Source: Isoetes taiwanensis
Taxonomy: Eukaryota; Streptophyta; Lycopodiopsida; Isoetales; Isoetaceae
Assembly (NCBI GenBank): GCA_021234155.1
Contig: JAJEKV010000061.1
Coordinates: forward strand, 1,823,950-1,887,949
Reading direction: 5' to 3'
Length of the DNA stretch: 64,000 nucleotides
Part shown: positions 23,435-36,060 of the stretch, piece after piece
How the letters are laid out: the number at the start of each line of letters is the position of its first letter
How positions within the stretch are numbered: the first letter of the stretch is position 1
Position numbers and translations under genes: made by a program
Notes under the pieces: model-generated
Databases searched by the model: none
What the model was told of the DNA's origin: nothing
What the model saw: the letters and a program-made list of their open reading frames with translations, nothing else

Positions 23435-26400
23435 GTCTCGTCTGATAAAATGCAGAGAGGTGGCCCATTTTTTAGGATTGCTTCTTAGTCTGCTTGGAGC
23501 AGCACTAAATGTATCTTCCACAATTCTTGCTAATCTGTGCATATCTATTGGATGACTGATCAATCCAAAGGGATCGCAAATTTTACTGCGGGGTTATGTG
23601 AAGAATGTGGTATATGAGGGTATAAATAAGCAGTTCTGGCAGCCAGCATAATATGACGGTTGGATTTGTTTGTTTTACTAAAGACTTCGATTGTCTTGTA
23701 TGTCGCCACCGTGACTATAGATCTAGAAAGCAGATGTGGGCTAGTTGATAATTTTCATTGGTCTAATCTATGGTGGTATGATCTTCTTTTTTAGCTCTAC
23801 TTCTCTAACAATCAGTCTACTGAGCTTATGCTTGCATTCTATGGCATGCCATTCTATTCTGTTTGTTCCGTAGTTCTACCATTTTCATTCACGCCTAAGT
23901 TGCGGGGACAATTTGACTCAAGTTGGTTGGTATGCCTTGGGATGTGGACATCGTCTGCATTTGAGATGTTTATTGGATTGGATGATGGGTAGTAGGTTCT
24001 GCCCAGCAGAGGATGGATATGTAAGTTGCATGGCTGGCATTGAAGAATCTACATTCATTCGCATAAGAACATAAATGAATACCACGATGTAGCTTCAAAC
24101 TTGGAGGTTCTGGACCTAATATTACTTGCCACAAAAGGTAAAACACATGAGGAAGACATTCAATCTCTGCAATTGCATTTGGGCATTGCTTAATATGCTC
24201 ATGTGTTTGCCAATACGTTGCAAATAAGAATGGCATAATATGATCTGAGGGGCATCTAAATCAATAGCGGTGTGCCCAAGTATGGTTAATGCTCCACACA
24301 TTTGTTAAACCATGAAGGAGCACAAACCGTGAAGAATCATTTACAACCACGTCATTTCTAGAATCAAGAATAGAACAAAGAAGAATAATATAGAATTAGC
24401 ATAAAGAGGGATATAATTGTAGATGTCATCTGTTAGTCTCCTGTCATGTTTCTAACTGGAATCTCTTTACACAAAATTGCCTCAAGTGTTGCCGAACTTG
24501 CTAAACCTAAATGGGAATTGGCATATGAATTGAAGATGGGTTTAGCGACCGTGTCTCGGCTTCGCCTAGATAGATTTATCTAAAGTTCTTGTCAAGATTG
24601 AATATTATAACAATGTTGAATGGTTAGGATTGAGATCATTAGGATTTTGTTCAACATTGCCCTAACGTTTGAACTACCAATAAGGTTTGTTTTACACAAA
24701 AGTCAAGGGGGCAACAAACTAAGAGAAATCTATCTCACAATTTACAACATCTCATGTTGTGAAATTTGAAAGCTCTAAACATAAAAAAATCTATTCTTTT
24801 CTATTATAAGTCTACAATAGAAATTGTCCTTGAAATAATACTACAACTAAATAAACTTGCTGAAGAAGGGAATCATGGCCAATGCACATTCATAATTAAT
24901 GGTTACCAAATGAATATTTGAGATTATACATTCAAAAATTATAACTAAATTTGATGTTGATGACTCTATAAAATGAATTAGGCATCAAAAAATTTTGTGA
25001 ATGAAAAATAGAATATTTTCTTGAGCGCATTTGCCTCTTTTGGATTGCATAGCAAGAGTAGTGCTTGCATATTTAATGATATTGAATAACTGAACTCGAC
25101 ACTTGGCTCTTCTCAATGGCATGGCAATGAAAGCTTGCAAATTACCAAAGAAAATCCTCTTGAACTGACAAACATGTATTAGTTATAGATCTAGAATGTT
25201 GTCTATAGATAATGAATAGTTAAAAAGCAGAAGACCAAAGATATAAACCATGCCCATTCTCAACATGCTTATAAAACATGCTAGTATGATTCCTTGTTCA
25301 GCTCTCAACAACTTTGGTACCGACAAATAATATCTAGATTCTGGACGTTAGCTCTCAATAGATTTTGTACAAATAAATAAATTGTGCACATTGGGCATTA
25401 TTTCAAAATGCTTTAAACAGGCTGGTGTGATACCTTATGCAGCCCTCAACAGATTTTATACAAATAAGTAATCCCTATATTGTGCACATTAGCTCTCAAC
25501 AGATTTTGTGGAATAAGTAACCTCTTTATTGTGCACATTGGGCATTATCTCAAATCATTGCAACATAAACAAAGGCCAGGCGATACTATTCATCGTAACC
25601 ACTTTAATAGACTTGTTAGTATGGCAAATTTAAATATTTCTTAGACAATGAAGTGCATAGACAAATAAGAAATTATAAAAGAACATATTTGCTTGGCAAA
25701 AAGCAGGTATCTCAGGGCCATCTCTGTCCAGAACATGCTTGTTCTAGCTTGGAGTAGAAAAACTTGCTGGTCAGAATACGAATACATTGGTTGTGTGATG
25801 TGCGCAATGAGTAAACATAATACTATGGGAACATTGGTACAAATTTAAAATAGCAGATGCATAGGTGATACTATTCTTAAGTACTCTAATAGACATGTTT
25901 TATAATGGGCTCATTAGCTTGAAGGGTGTCACCTCTATGGACTGCTTGGCTACAAATTTGCAAGGTCTTGAGACTTAATTTGATGATGAGATAAGACTTG
26001 TGTCTTGCTCTTCAGATATGCAATGCTTTTTGATAAATGTCCTTAGTGTCGGACTGGTAGTAGCAAACCATCATCTGCATAAGAATAGCATTTTTATCCT
26101 CAATTTGTGGTAGGCACTCTGCATTAGTAGATTTGCAGGTGGCAAATACAAAGTAAGAAATGCGTACCATGTTAGACACGTATCAAGCCAACATATGGTT
26201 GTAGACTGTAAGCAGCTGGTCTTCTCGCCTTTAAACATACTGTAATTCCAAATAAGGTACTGCAAGTAAATGACCTCCATCTATCATTCTTTGAATGTTA
26301 TGCTGCCATAAAAAAATGTCGGAAAATAATGGTACCAAAATGAAGACCAAGCATGGTTTAATTAGACTGTCAGCTATGGCAATCATGATCGAACTGTGTT

Positions 26401-28560
26401 AGAAGCCTCAACCTCATAAAGAAAATAACAAAAAGGTTTCCACATATTAAAAGCCTCAACCTCATAAGAAAATTTACAAAAAAGATTTTTTGCACCTAAA
26501 AAAGCCAAATTTAAGTGGTATATATGGCACACCCCTTCCTCAACTAATGTAGTTTGGCATGCAGCAAGCATCAAGCTGCAGTGAGCATTATGAGACTAGG
26601 CAGCCTATCCATTTTAAAATAGAATGGACAAAGGAACCTATCAAGGAGGATCAAACAAAGAATAAGTTATAATTGATATCCGAAAAGATTGAAAGCATAC
26701 GAATTCGTGCTTTACCCGAGGCCTCTTACATGCAAGTAGCCCGTAATAAGTTTCCGCAATTGAGAGTAACAATTGACTAATTATAGCACATGCACGGAAT
26801 TTACAAATGCAAAAAATGTAATGTGTATAACTTGCTTGTGATCTCATACATGTACCATCATCAAAGGTATAGCAGAAAGTCATATGAACCTATATAGTGA
26901 AGAGTAAAATTAGAGAACAGACCAAAATTGATAGAGATCAATCAAAGAGAGCATGCACCAAGAAACACTAAAGGAAAAGACAGAACTGAAGGTTCTCATA
27001 CTTAGTGTGTTGCTAAGCCTAATTCAGATCTATTAGAAATGAAGGAACGAAGAGGACATATATGCTAAGAACGCTATGTTCAACTTTTAATTCTATATTC
27101 TTGCTTCTAGACAAATTGCCTTCTTGTTGGTAGACTATTCCTGCTTCTAGCCTATTGTAAAATAATAATTACCAAGTAAAAGTTGAAAAGGCTGAGACGG
27201 CAATTGGACTTTACACTGGAATCTCACAAACATTTTCACCTTGCAACCTAAAAAACCAGTGGCACCAAATGACAATATTTGCCAACCAGCTGATCATGAA
27301 ATGGTTCATAGACCTCTAGAATAGATATTGTCACATTTAAGGGTCTGAACGGGAAACTGAATCACATGCTCTAGACCTGATGGTTAATCGTCACAGATAT
27401 ATCTAGAACTATCGAGCATGTAGAGTCCTTTGCATAGACATTCAGGAATAATACTTATATTGAATGCAGAGTGTATTTGTTGTTTCAAAATATTCTTCTT
27501 GTCTTCTGAGTCTGCCAATTGCACCTAAGGTTCAACCTGCAAAGCACAACCACCTCCGAGAGAGATACTGACAAACTTAGAATGGAATTGCAAGGGACTT
27601 TCAAAGATGATAAACAAATAATTTAGATGTAGAATAGCACCTCTATTCATCCAAATAAGCTACCTTTTCATCTTCGAAATAACCATCGAACTAATACACA
27701 ACCAATGAAGGGCCTTTCCGTTGTTGTCCAGCGACAAACCTTTTGGATATGCAATGGTTATGGTGATGCTCCAGAAGTCCTGAGACTGCGGTCTCATAAT
27801 TTTTTGTGCACAAATTAGAAATTTTATGGCATACGTAACGAAACCTTATTAAAAACTTGCCTGCCAATTCAATCCCAAGCAACCACAACTATAGCTTGTG
27901 GTTGCCTATTGAAGATACGTTTGTCCAAAAATGCCTATTGCCATAGCTTGCCAAAATCCAACTGTTAGAAACAGAAGCATTTTAAGCCTGGGATTTGAAC
28001 CTAGAGTAATACCAAAGCTCAACCTCCTACAATCTCCTCCCTTCTGACCTCCTACACTTCACTAACATCCACAAATGTTTTTCTTCTGTATACAACAATC
28101 CACATAGGATAAATCGAGCACAGAGCTCTTCAACAAATATATCACAGAGACAGATATTTTATTGGAAATATAAAGCATAAACAAATCGTTTACCAGTAGC
28201 AAGAAGTCTGACTGACTTGAGCAACTGATCTCATGCAGCTCAGCAAGTTCTGGCCATCTAATCCAGTGCAACAATTCCAGATGTTCCAAATCTGAGACAA
28301 ATGTTCTGGCCTGGTACTGTAACATGCTACAAAGGGGACAATCCTTTTAAAAGAAACTGCTTCCTTGCCCTTACCCGTTCCTTGCACTCCATGGCTCACT
28401 TGCTTAGGATCAATGTCTGCAACAATTAAGAGGGGTATGTGCTTTGTGAGGCACTAAAGAATCATATATGTGCAAAGTCCAAAAGCACCAAGTCTAGAGC
28501 ACAAATCACTTACACCATCATTTCTCTCTGTTGTAGACCTCCTAGTCTCACACTTTGATT
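23435..28560. other. 5-kb AT-rich stretch with no recognisable gene
   Basis: No frame longer than about 88 codons is present and none is recognisable. A degenerate repeat with AGCTCTCAACAGATTTTGTA and TTGTGCACATT words spans about 25300-25560. A partial duplication with AAGCCTCAACCTCATAA lies at 26402-26480. The rest looks like old decayed sequence. Confidence 0.5.
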
Positions 28561-30918
28561 TGAAGATAGATATACAAGCACAAAGCATCTTTGCACATAG
28601 TGAAGAGAAGACTTAAAGACCAAGGTGAGGACATTTGACAAAGGTCACACAAGCATGCAAGGAAGGTGATTCAAGCAACTCAATTTTGAAGATTTGAAGA
28701 CCCCTTGAAGTGTTCTTGGTATGTGATGCTACTATTTGAGTTCTTGGCATAACTACATTCCATGGCCTCCATCTTAAATCTTCCATATGCTTTGCCATGA
28801 AAACATGCCCGTGAGACTCCAAGTTCCATGTCCAGCTTTCATTTCCTAAGGCAAATTGGCCTAGAAGATTTTTTCTAGTCAAAACTTCTCTTTCACATGT
28901 CATTCACATCATACACACTTAACATACCATCACCATCTCATTAAAGCACAAATTTCCACTTGATTTGGTCATACTCATGGTCAAAGGTCAAAATTCTCTC
29001 TTTAAAAGTCAAATAGTGAGAGAAAGTGTAAAGTTCCTAAAGGAAGCAATTAAAAGTCAAAATTTGACTAGAGAATGCAAATTATATGCATTGGTAATGA
29101 AATTGACCTATGACATCATTCAAAAAATGGCCAAGTCATCATACATGTCATCTTCATTGCCATGTCACATCATACACGTCACCCCATTGAAATTCTATCC
29201 TTTGCAAAAAGTTCTCCAATTCAAGTGTTTTAAGTTCATACTGGTGACATATCATCTTGCCACATCATCACCAACACTTCCACATCATCATCCACATGTC
29301 ATACACATCATCTCCATCTCATCTCATGTTTTGACTAGAAAAAATATTCTTAGCCAACTTGTTTGACACCTCATCACCCCTACTTGCCATGTCATCTTCA
29401 TATTGCCAACTCATCTTTTCCACTTGCCACCTCACCACTTTCATACCCCTTTTTAAAGCCAAAAATGAAAAAGGTAGTTTTGCAAAAAATATTCCTCCAT
29501 CGTGGAGAGCATCAAAAAAGATTCCTTTTGCAAAAAAGAAATTCCAAAAATTCGTTTATTTAGGCCTTCAAATGTGGTTTCTTGGGAAATGTGCCAGACC
29601 ATGCTATGCAAGAAAAAAAAATTCCTATCTACCACACCCCCAAAGCCTAAGTCTCCCTGTCCAATCACCCCCCCGCCACGTGGTATACTCGGGCGTGTGG
29701 GGCGGTGAAGGTACCGAGGCCCACGTGGATATAGCACGTATTATATTAATAATATTGTTTTTGTTTTTGTATTTATACCTTGGTCCTCCTTTCCAAAATT
29801 GGCCTGTGGGATATTTCGACCTTTCTTGCCAAGAACCCTAATCCTAAAACTGCCAAGATCCGGCAAATCCACCTTGATCAATCGCCTAATCATTACCCTA
29901 AGAGGTTGGATTGGCCTGTAATACACCAAGAACCTGTTAGATAAGCTAGAAAACAGAATTCTGGCACGGATTTGCCAAGAACAGCACTAAGCAGGGGATT
30001 TTAAAAAGGGTATTTGCTTGCTGTGTGACTCTGAATCAAATGAAAATCCGATTCTTGTTGACAAATCTGTGAAAGTACTCTGTTGACTTTGTGTCTAATA
30101 TCATCCTCGTATAACATTCAATCCTTGCATCCTAGCACAAAAAGGAGATAGCATAATTGTTGCATAAAGCATATATAGTGTAGATTCATGATAGTTACAG
30201 TGCCTGCATAATCCATCGATAGAAATTTGAGCTTGCACAGCCAGATCATTATTTTGTCCTTAAATAGTTTACACTTGCATCTTGCCCGAGTAATTTGCAT
30301 CTCCTCATTTACAAAAGCATTGATAGCATTGATATGACCATGAAAAGCAAAAAGTGCACCCAAGCATCTAGCAAATCCAGGACTTGCCTGCTGTTCTTAG
30401 TCTGTGACAGGCAGTCAGACCAAAAATCAAAATTCCAAAAAAGTTGCACATCTTTTTGCAAAAAGCATTCTTGAACGTTGTGTGCAGACATTCTAGAGAA
30501 GGATTCAAGCATCAAATCCCAAAAAGAAGTTACCTAAGTTAGAAAATTTGACTCTCTGCCGGGGATATTGACCAAAAATTGACCTGAGCAGGGATGCATT
30601 TTTGAGAGACGTGCTCTAATCAAAATCTATCTGACTTTGTTCCTAGCATCCTTCAAGGTCTTGAGTAGCCTTCACATCAAAAATCATAAACAAACCTACT
30701 CTGGACAGCATTTGGCATCTATTCTTGCTAGCCAGACCTTTTTTCTTTAGGGAAATTGGTTCACAATCATTGTTTGAGCATTCTGCTTGGGAATTTTCAC
30801 TCAGAGTGATTGCCTTAAGAAACCTGGAGGTTCTAAACCACTGAGGTTGAAGGTTTTGCCAAGAACACCTTCAACATTTTGGAGGTCCTACCGAGATCAT
30901 TTCCTGGAATTTGAACTC
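28561..30918. other. probable 5' LTR and leader region of the gag-bearing element
   Basis: Between 28900 and 29450 the DNA is rich in CATCATACACATCAT-like words. From 29790 to 30780 there is non-coding sequence with phrases such as TTGCCAAGAAC repeated (29831, 29968). No ORF is convincing. Assignment rests on position before gag. Confidence 0.35.
29640..29790 (+). promoter_or_regulatory. candidate retroelement promoter with CCAAT, two G-boxes and a TATA-like box
   Basis: CCAATCA lies near 29661. CCACGTGG occurs at about 29675 and again at about 29721, about 46 bp apart. TTTGTATTTATACC follows near 29765. This order, upstream of a gag gene on the same strand, suggests the U3/R part of an LTR. 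No second LTR was found, so LTR limits are undefined. Confidence 0.4.
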
Positions 30919-32457
30919 ATGGCTCCCAGGAGAACTAATGAAGCTTCTGAGCATGCTGAAGCACAGGAGAATCATGAAGCCTCTGCTGCAGCACTAGGAG
31001 ATACAAGCAAATACAGGTATGTCTTGCCATTTCTTTGAGTTGAATATGCCAATTCCTGTTCCTACTTTTGATCCAAGCATGATGCTAATAATTTTCTAAA
31101 AACGTTTGAGGAGTATCAAGAATATGGACATAAGAAAGGCTATAAATTCTCTGAATTTAAGAAGTATTTCAAGAATGATAAAGTCAGAGCTTGGCTTGAA
31201 TATGTTATGAGTTTAGGAGCTAACTCATGGGATGAATTAGTCAAGAAATTCTTGGCAAGGATTGGTAAGCTGTTAGATCCTCAAGATTTGATCTTTGAAC
31301 TATAAACCTTTCATATTAAATATGGTGAGAGTGTACACCAATATGTGGAGAGATTTAATCTTTATCTTGTCAAGTGTCAAATCAATCAGGTTCCAAACCA
31401 TACTTTACATCTTGTGGCATCTTTTATCAGAGGTCTGAGCAGTAAACCAAGAGTACACAGGAAGATGCTCAAGATCCAAAAACAAGAATGGTTTGATACA
31501 ATACATAAGGCTTTTACTAAAGCCACTAAAATTGTAGATATGATTTCTTACCTACTTGATGATATGCATCCACCTCATGACCCTTTCTTTCCAGATTATG
31601 AGCAGGAATACATGGGACCAGGACCTGTACCAGTTTATGTTGTTCAGAAAGAAAAGAAGAAATAAAAAATGGAGGATGCTGAGGGTCTTGTGGGTAAGAG
31701 CATGTTAGGACCTACATGTTTTGGAAACTACCTGGAAAATACTCTGGGTAGTCAAAGATGATGATATATTTGAGTTCTTAACATCTTCTTGACATCACAA
31801 AGTACCTTACAACATGTATGTGCTACTACTCTTGAACATAACACAATTTCTTTTAGTCAATCTTGTAGTCTAGGTACTTTAAAATACAATTATGTACTTG
31901 CATAGAAGTACACAGAAAAGTACCTTTTTGGTAATTTTTTATGTAGGCCCTAACATGCTTTCACCCTTGTAGCAGATGTGAGAGCTGGAATAACCAATTT
32001 AAAGTATCAGAGGCTCTAGTCGAGGCAAATTCAAGAGATGAAGAACTCTAGACCTGAGGAGAGAATTTATCCACCTTGTGCTCACTGTTCAAGAAACACT
32101 CATTCCTCTAATTACTGCTGGTATAGGCCTTGTACAAAATGTGGTAAAAGAGGGCATTTTGGTAAGGAATGCCCTGTATCTGCACTTTGCAAAGCTGTAG
32201 GACATTATGAGGATAGATGTAGTGTAAAAGAATATTTTGCTAGGCAAGAAAAATCTAAATCCAATGAGCAAAATGCGTCTATCAGATTTGTGCAGGAGAT
32301 TGAAGAACAGGAGGAAATTATGGCTGTGCATACAAGAGGAATGAACAATGCAAAGGAGAAAGAGCCAGCACAAGCCAATGAGGATGTCAATGCTGTAAAC
32401 ATAAAGAAATCGAGCAAAATATGGTTGTGCCTCCTCCCCCTGTTCAGAAATATTTGA
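30919..32457 (+). pseudogene. Ty3/gypsy-type gag with zinc knuckles, broken
   Basis: Gag packages retroelement RNA. An ATG at 30919 opens a short frame ending at 31038. Capsid-like sequence follows (KVRAWLEYVMSLGANSWDEL, FIRGLSSKPRVHRKM) with an in-frame TAA near 31304. After more decay, tandem CCHC knuckles appear: CAHCSRNTHSSNYC and CTKCGKRGHFGKEC both fit C-x2-C-x4-H-x4-C, and a third, CKAVGHYEDRC, has lost its first cysteine. No protease, reverse transcriptase or integrase follows, so the element is truncated after gag. Confidence 0.75.
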
Positions 32458-32592
32458 AAAAAGATAAAGAGAATGATGATTTTGAGTATTTGCTTAAGAA
32501 TTCTAAAATCAGTATTGATCTGTTGACTCTGCTCAAGATGGTATCCGGATTACAGTATAGTCAGTGCTCCTATCAGACCTGGTAGTTGGCCA

Positions 32593-33094
32593 GTGGCTAC
32601 AGGAGTCAACATAAAGGATGAAGAATTGCAAGTATTGATGAGTAGCAGATTCGAGGTGAGAGGGCTATCATCCACATCTAATCAGTACTCCACTGACATT
32701 TCTTCTGATGCACCTTCTACGAGTAGTTTCGTCAGAGTTAGAAATGGAAGGCGTGTCAATAAAAGAGCCAGATTGAGTAACGATGAAGATGTGAATCTAG
32801 AGCGAAGTTATGACATGGAAGCAGAAGTAGTTGGAAAACAGATTATCACATGCGGAAAGCATGTAATTTTTGAGCTCAGGAGAGATACCAACATTTACAA
32901 GATTGAGATTAGTGCAAACCCTAGATGTAGTTGTCCAGTTCATGAAACATGATTGCAAGGGTAGATTTCTCCTCTGCAAACACATGTGTTATGTCTACAA
33001 CAAGGTATTGGGACATAATCCAAAAGATAACAAGGAGGTGATTCAAGCAGTATTGACGGATGCTGCACTGGCAATGATTTTAGGTGCCAATTAA
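32593..33094 (+). pseudogene. SWIM zinc-finger protein fragment, frameshifted
   Basis: One frame gives NIYKIEISANPRCSCP; a shifted frame continues HDCKGRFLLCKHMCYVYNKV. Together they make the CxC...CxH pattern of SWIM zinc fingers, as found in plant RING/SWIM and MuDR-related proteins. The frameshift lies between the CxC and CxH halves, near 32930-32950. There is no ATG at the frame start. It begins about 135 bp after the gag fragment, so it may be captured host sequence, a separate gene remnant, or a piece of a MuDR-like element. Confidence 0.6.
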
Positions 33095-34297
33095 ATTCTT
33101 CAAAAGTAATTGTTATTGTATATCTAGAAAAGTAGCAGGCAACATCAAATTTTTGGTGTAAAGTGTTGAAGATATTATATAGAAATGAAGATTCCTGCCA
33201 ATTTTATATACTCAGTTATCTCCATATTAGAGTATGTATTAAGAGGAATACACGAATATTCCTTACAAAAAAACACGAAAACATAGTTCGAAAAAACTTA
33301 AAAAAAGTCGCACCCGAAATATTGGCACTGCTGGCATTATCATCTGAGCTGAGTGTGATGCGAGAAATTCAATGTCTTTGGTCAGATTCCATTTATATTA
33401 TCCAACTGTGAAGGCATTAATCTTACAACATGCAAGCAAAAAAAAAGGGGGGATATAAAGACGATCTTACCTGATAGCAGCATAAGTGGAGTTGCTATAC
33501 CCTATCAGAGAAAATGAAAAACCAAGATTTTGCATTGGCAAACAAAAAGATGCAACGTGGAAAAAAGTATGATCCTAGTCTAATACTTATGGGGATCTAT
33601 GTTAACAACATGATCACATCCTTGAAAGTCATAGCTTCCAGTATCTTGCTTGCTTCCTTGAAAATAACTCGAATAAAGAGCATGAGAAACAATAGAGGCA
33701 AGGAATTGGTGTTGTCCCGCTGAATAAGTTTACAGTCAGCAGTGCCAAATCCGCAAGCCCAATTCAAGGCATTCTCCAAGACATCCTTATTAACATTAGG
33801 GTTCCATTTGAGGAAGAAACATCAATATCCTTCAGAGTAGCACATGTAGATCTAAAGAGTAAATAGTTTTTTGATTCACACTAAACAGTCCCTAAGACTA
33901 TTGAGAACTAAGCCCTGACTTCTTATCTAGTATTTATGATAGTGCCAGTCTTCCTTTGCATGCCTTGTTGCTCAAAATATATTTTACAAGATTAGAGTTA
34001 TATGTTATAGCATTCTGAATTGAAGCGTCTGTTTCTCCATGGTTGCTTTTCCATGGGCATCCTGTTTGGCCTATTAATACATCATATCAGAATGATTCAG
34101 AAATGCCATGGCACTAAATGTTGGATCAACAAAAGCATCAAATAGATTTGTATATTTCAGATTAGTATATGGTCCAAAGCACCATTGTTCTGCTAAAAAA
34201 GAACATAATCAATAGGAGTGATCTGGTTACTTTCTTGCTAGATTGCAAGAGGGTTCATGTTAAGCATAAATAATTATTTATGAAGATATTAACTCAC
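33095..34297. other. no gene seen; missing 3' half of the Aurora gene would be expected here
   Basis: The Aurora exons on the minus strand should continue into this stretch, but I find no HRDxKPEN or DFG-coding exon. Only short unrecognised ORFs are present. Confidence 0.5.
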
Positions 34298-35407
34298 AGT
34301 TGCTGCCCGCTTTTCTCCGAAGGTCTTACAACGTTGAAGTCCCTTGTAGAGTTCTCCTCTAGCAGCATACTCTAATATCGAGTAAACCCTATTCTGGATG
34401 TTGCAGATGCATCAGCAGAGAAAAAAACTTTAGATCATACAGATCAAATATGCAGATAGTGTGGACTGTTTAGATTGTTTAATAGTGGAAAAGCAATAAT
34501 ATACCTGGTCCTAGAAATAACCGTACAGTCTAAGAATGTTTGCATGCCTAAGATGGCTTTGTATTTCAATTTCTCGACGAAGCTGATGCTCAACTTGAGA
34601 TTGTTGGAGTTGGTTCTTGAAAAGCACCTTTAATGCTATAACATACTTGCTCTGCGGCCACATAAAGGGAAATAATGCATTACTACTATAATATGATGCG
34701 ATTTTTCCATTATCATATAGGATAATAAAAGAATTAATTACCTTTCTCTCTCTAGCGAGATAGACATTTCCAAATTTTCCTCTTCCAAGGGGCTTTCCAA
34801 TATCAAAGTCTGCTAAGGTCCATCTTTTGTCCTCCTGTTTAGGGTTATCATCAATGCTTCCAGCAAGAACCTGCAAAACTACAGTGAGACCTCTTGCAGA
34901 TAATGAAGATATTATGCCAACCCTATCTTAGATGGCAAAGCAATCAATCACACGTTCTCTTCAATCAACCATGCTTTAAAATCCTTCTGCAATCCTCCAA
35001 ACAAATAAATAGTAGGCTAGGAAATGGAAATGCACACCTTTTCAAAGTCAGATATGAACCTTTGCCCAGTCTGGATAGCTCTTTATTCTTTTAAGAGCTT
35101 CTTATATAGAAACTGCATGGTGCTTCCCCACTTTTTTGCTCCCCGGCAATGAAATCCCCAACCCGTGAGGTGGGAATATGGCACACCCACACTAATTGAG
35201 TACCTCCCCCTTGCGGATCAGGACCCTGATGCTCTAACATGATCCAGGATAGTCGACTATGGCCAAAATGCACTTCTGCAGGGTCTGTTTGCCAAATGCC
35301 TCCTTGTAGCTGCCACTAGAAATGATATTAGAGCTTGTGCCACTGCAGGGAGATGGAATTGGGTTGTTCCAGGCACTTACCTCGTCAATCTTCTCGTCCA
35401 CGTCCAT
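34298..35407 (-). pseudogene. Aurora kinase, N-terminal four exons, truncated and with one stop codon
   Basis: Aurora kinases phosphorylate histone H3 and spindle proteins in mitosis. Four minus-strand exons with GT-AG borders, all in phase 0, are 35407-35381 (ATG, MDVDEKIDE), 34870-34742, 34651-34505 and 34393-34298. They encode [20 protein letters not shown] (glycine loop), IALKVLFK (the ATP-binding lysine), [16 protein letters not shown] (helix C glutamate) and the hinge [16 protein letters not shown] at 34513-34511 replaces the tyrosine expected between GYF and DQ. Exons for the catalytic and activation loops are missing. Exon 1 ends in a strong donor, GAG|GTAAGTGCC. Apart from the one stop, the kept part is very well conserved, so decay is recent or the stop is a sequence error. 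Confidence 0.85.
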
Positions 35408-35625
35408 GCCGAACTCCACAGAGCGATCTCCCCGCCGCCGTCATCGAACTGAGCCAGGGCAAAACAAAAGCAGGTGATTCGGTGGGATGGTATGAACAGC
35501 CGTATGTGGGCTGAGAATTTAAAAAACTCCGGCAGGGCAAACTCACGACGACGCAATGGCCGTCGATCTGGTCCTGCATATGGTCCCGATGTAGTAACGT
35601 GCAGGACATGCAAGTGATGGAGCTG

Positions 35626-35990
35626 GGGTGATTCCGTCTGGCGGAATCACAATGAGGTGATTCCATCTGGTGGATCCACAGTATGGTGATTCTGTCTGGC
35701 AAAATTACAATGTGGCGAATATTCCGTCTGGCGGAATTACAACTCGGTGATTCCGTCTGGCGGAATTACATTGTGGTGATCCTGTCGCGCGGAAGTGCAA
35801 TGTTGTGATTTCCGTCTAGCGGAATTACAAATCGATGATTCCGTCTGGCGAAATTACATTGTGGTGATTCTATCGCGCAGAAGTGCAACCCGGTGGTTCC
35901 GTTTGACGGAATTACAAGGTGATGATTCCGTCCCGCGAAATACTTCACGTGGTGATTCCACCTGGCGGGATATCGTCCCGGGGGGTTCAC
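35626..35990. repeat. tandem array of a palindromic unit of about 34 bp
   Basis: About eleven diverged copies of GTGATTCCGTCTGGCGGAATTACA follow one another. The core ATTCCG-TCTGG-CGGAAT is itself an inverted repeat. The array ends in GATATCGTCCCGGGGGGTTC, which reappears inverted at about 39373-39393. It begins about 220 bp upstream of the Aurora start codon. Confidence 0.85.
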
Positions 35991-36060
35991 CTCTTTTTTC
36001 CGTATAAAACATGTGCGTGGGCGATGAAGGGGTTTTTTTGAGTTTTTGAAGTACGTATAC

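Noticed and set aside
29359-29841. 160-codon plus-strand ORF
   Set aside because: It covers the CCAAT/G-box/TATA promoter-like region and has no recognisable protein motif.
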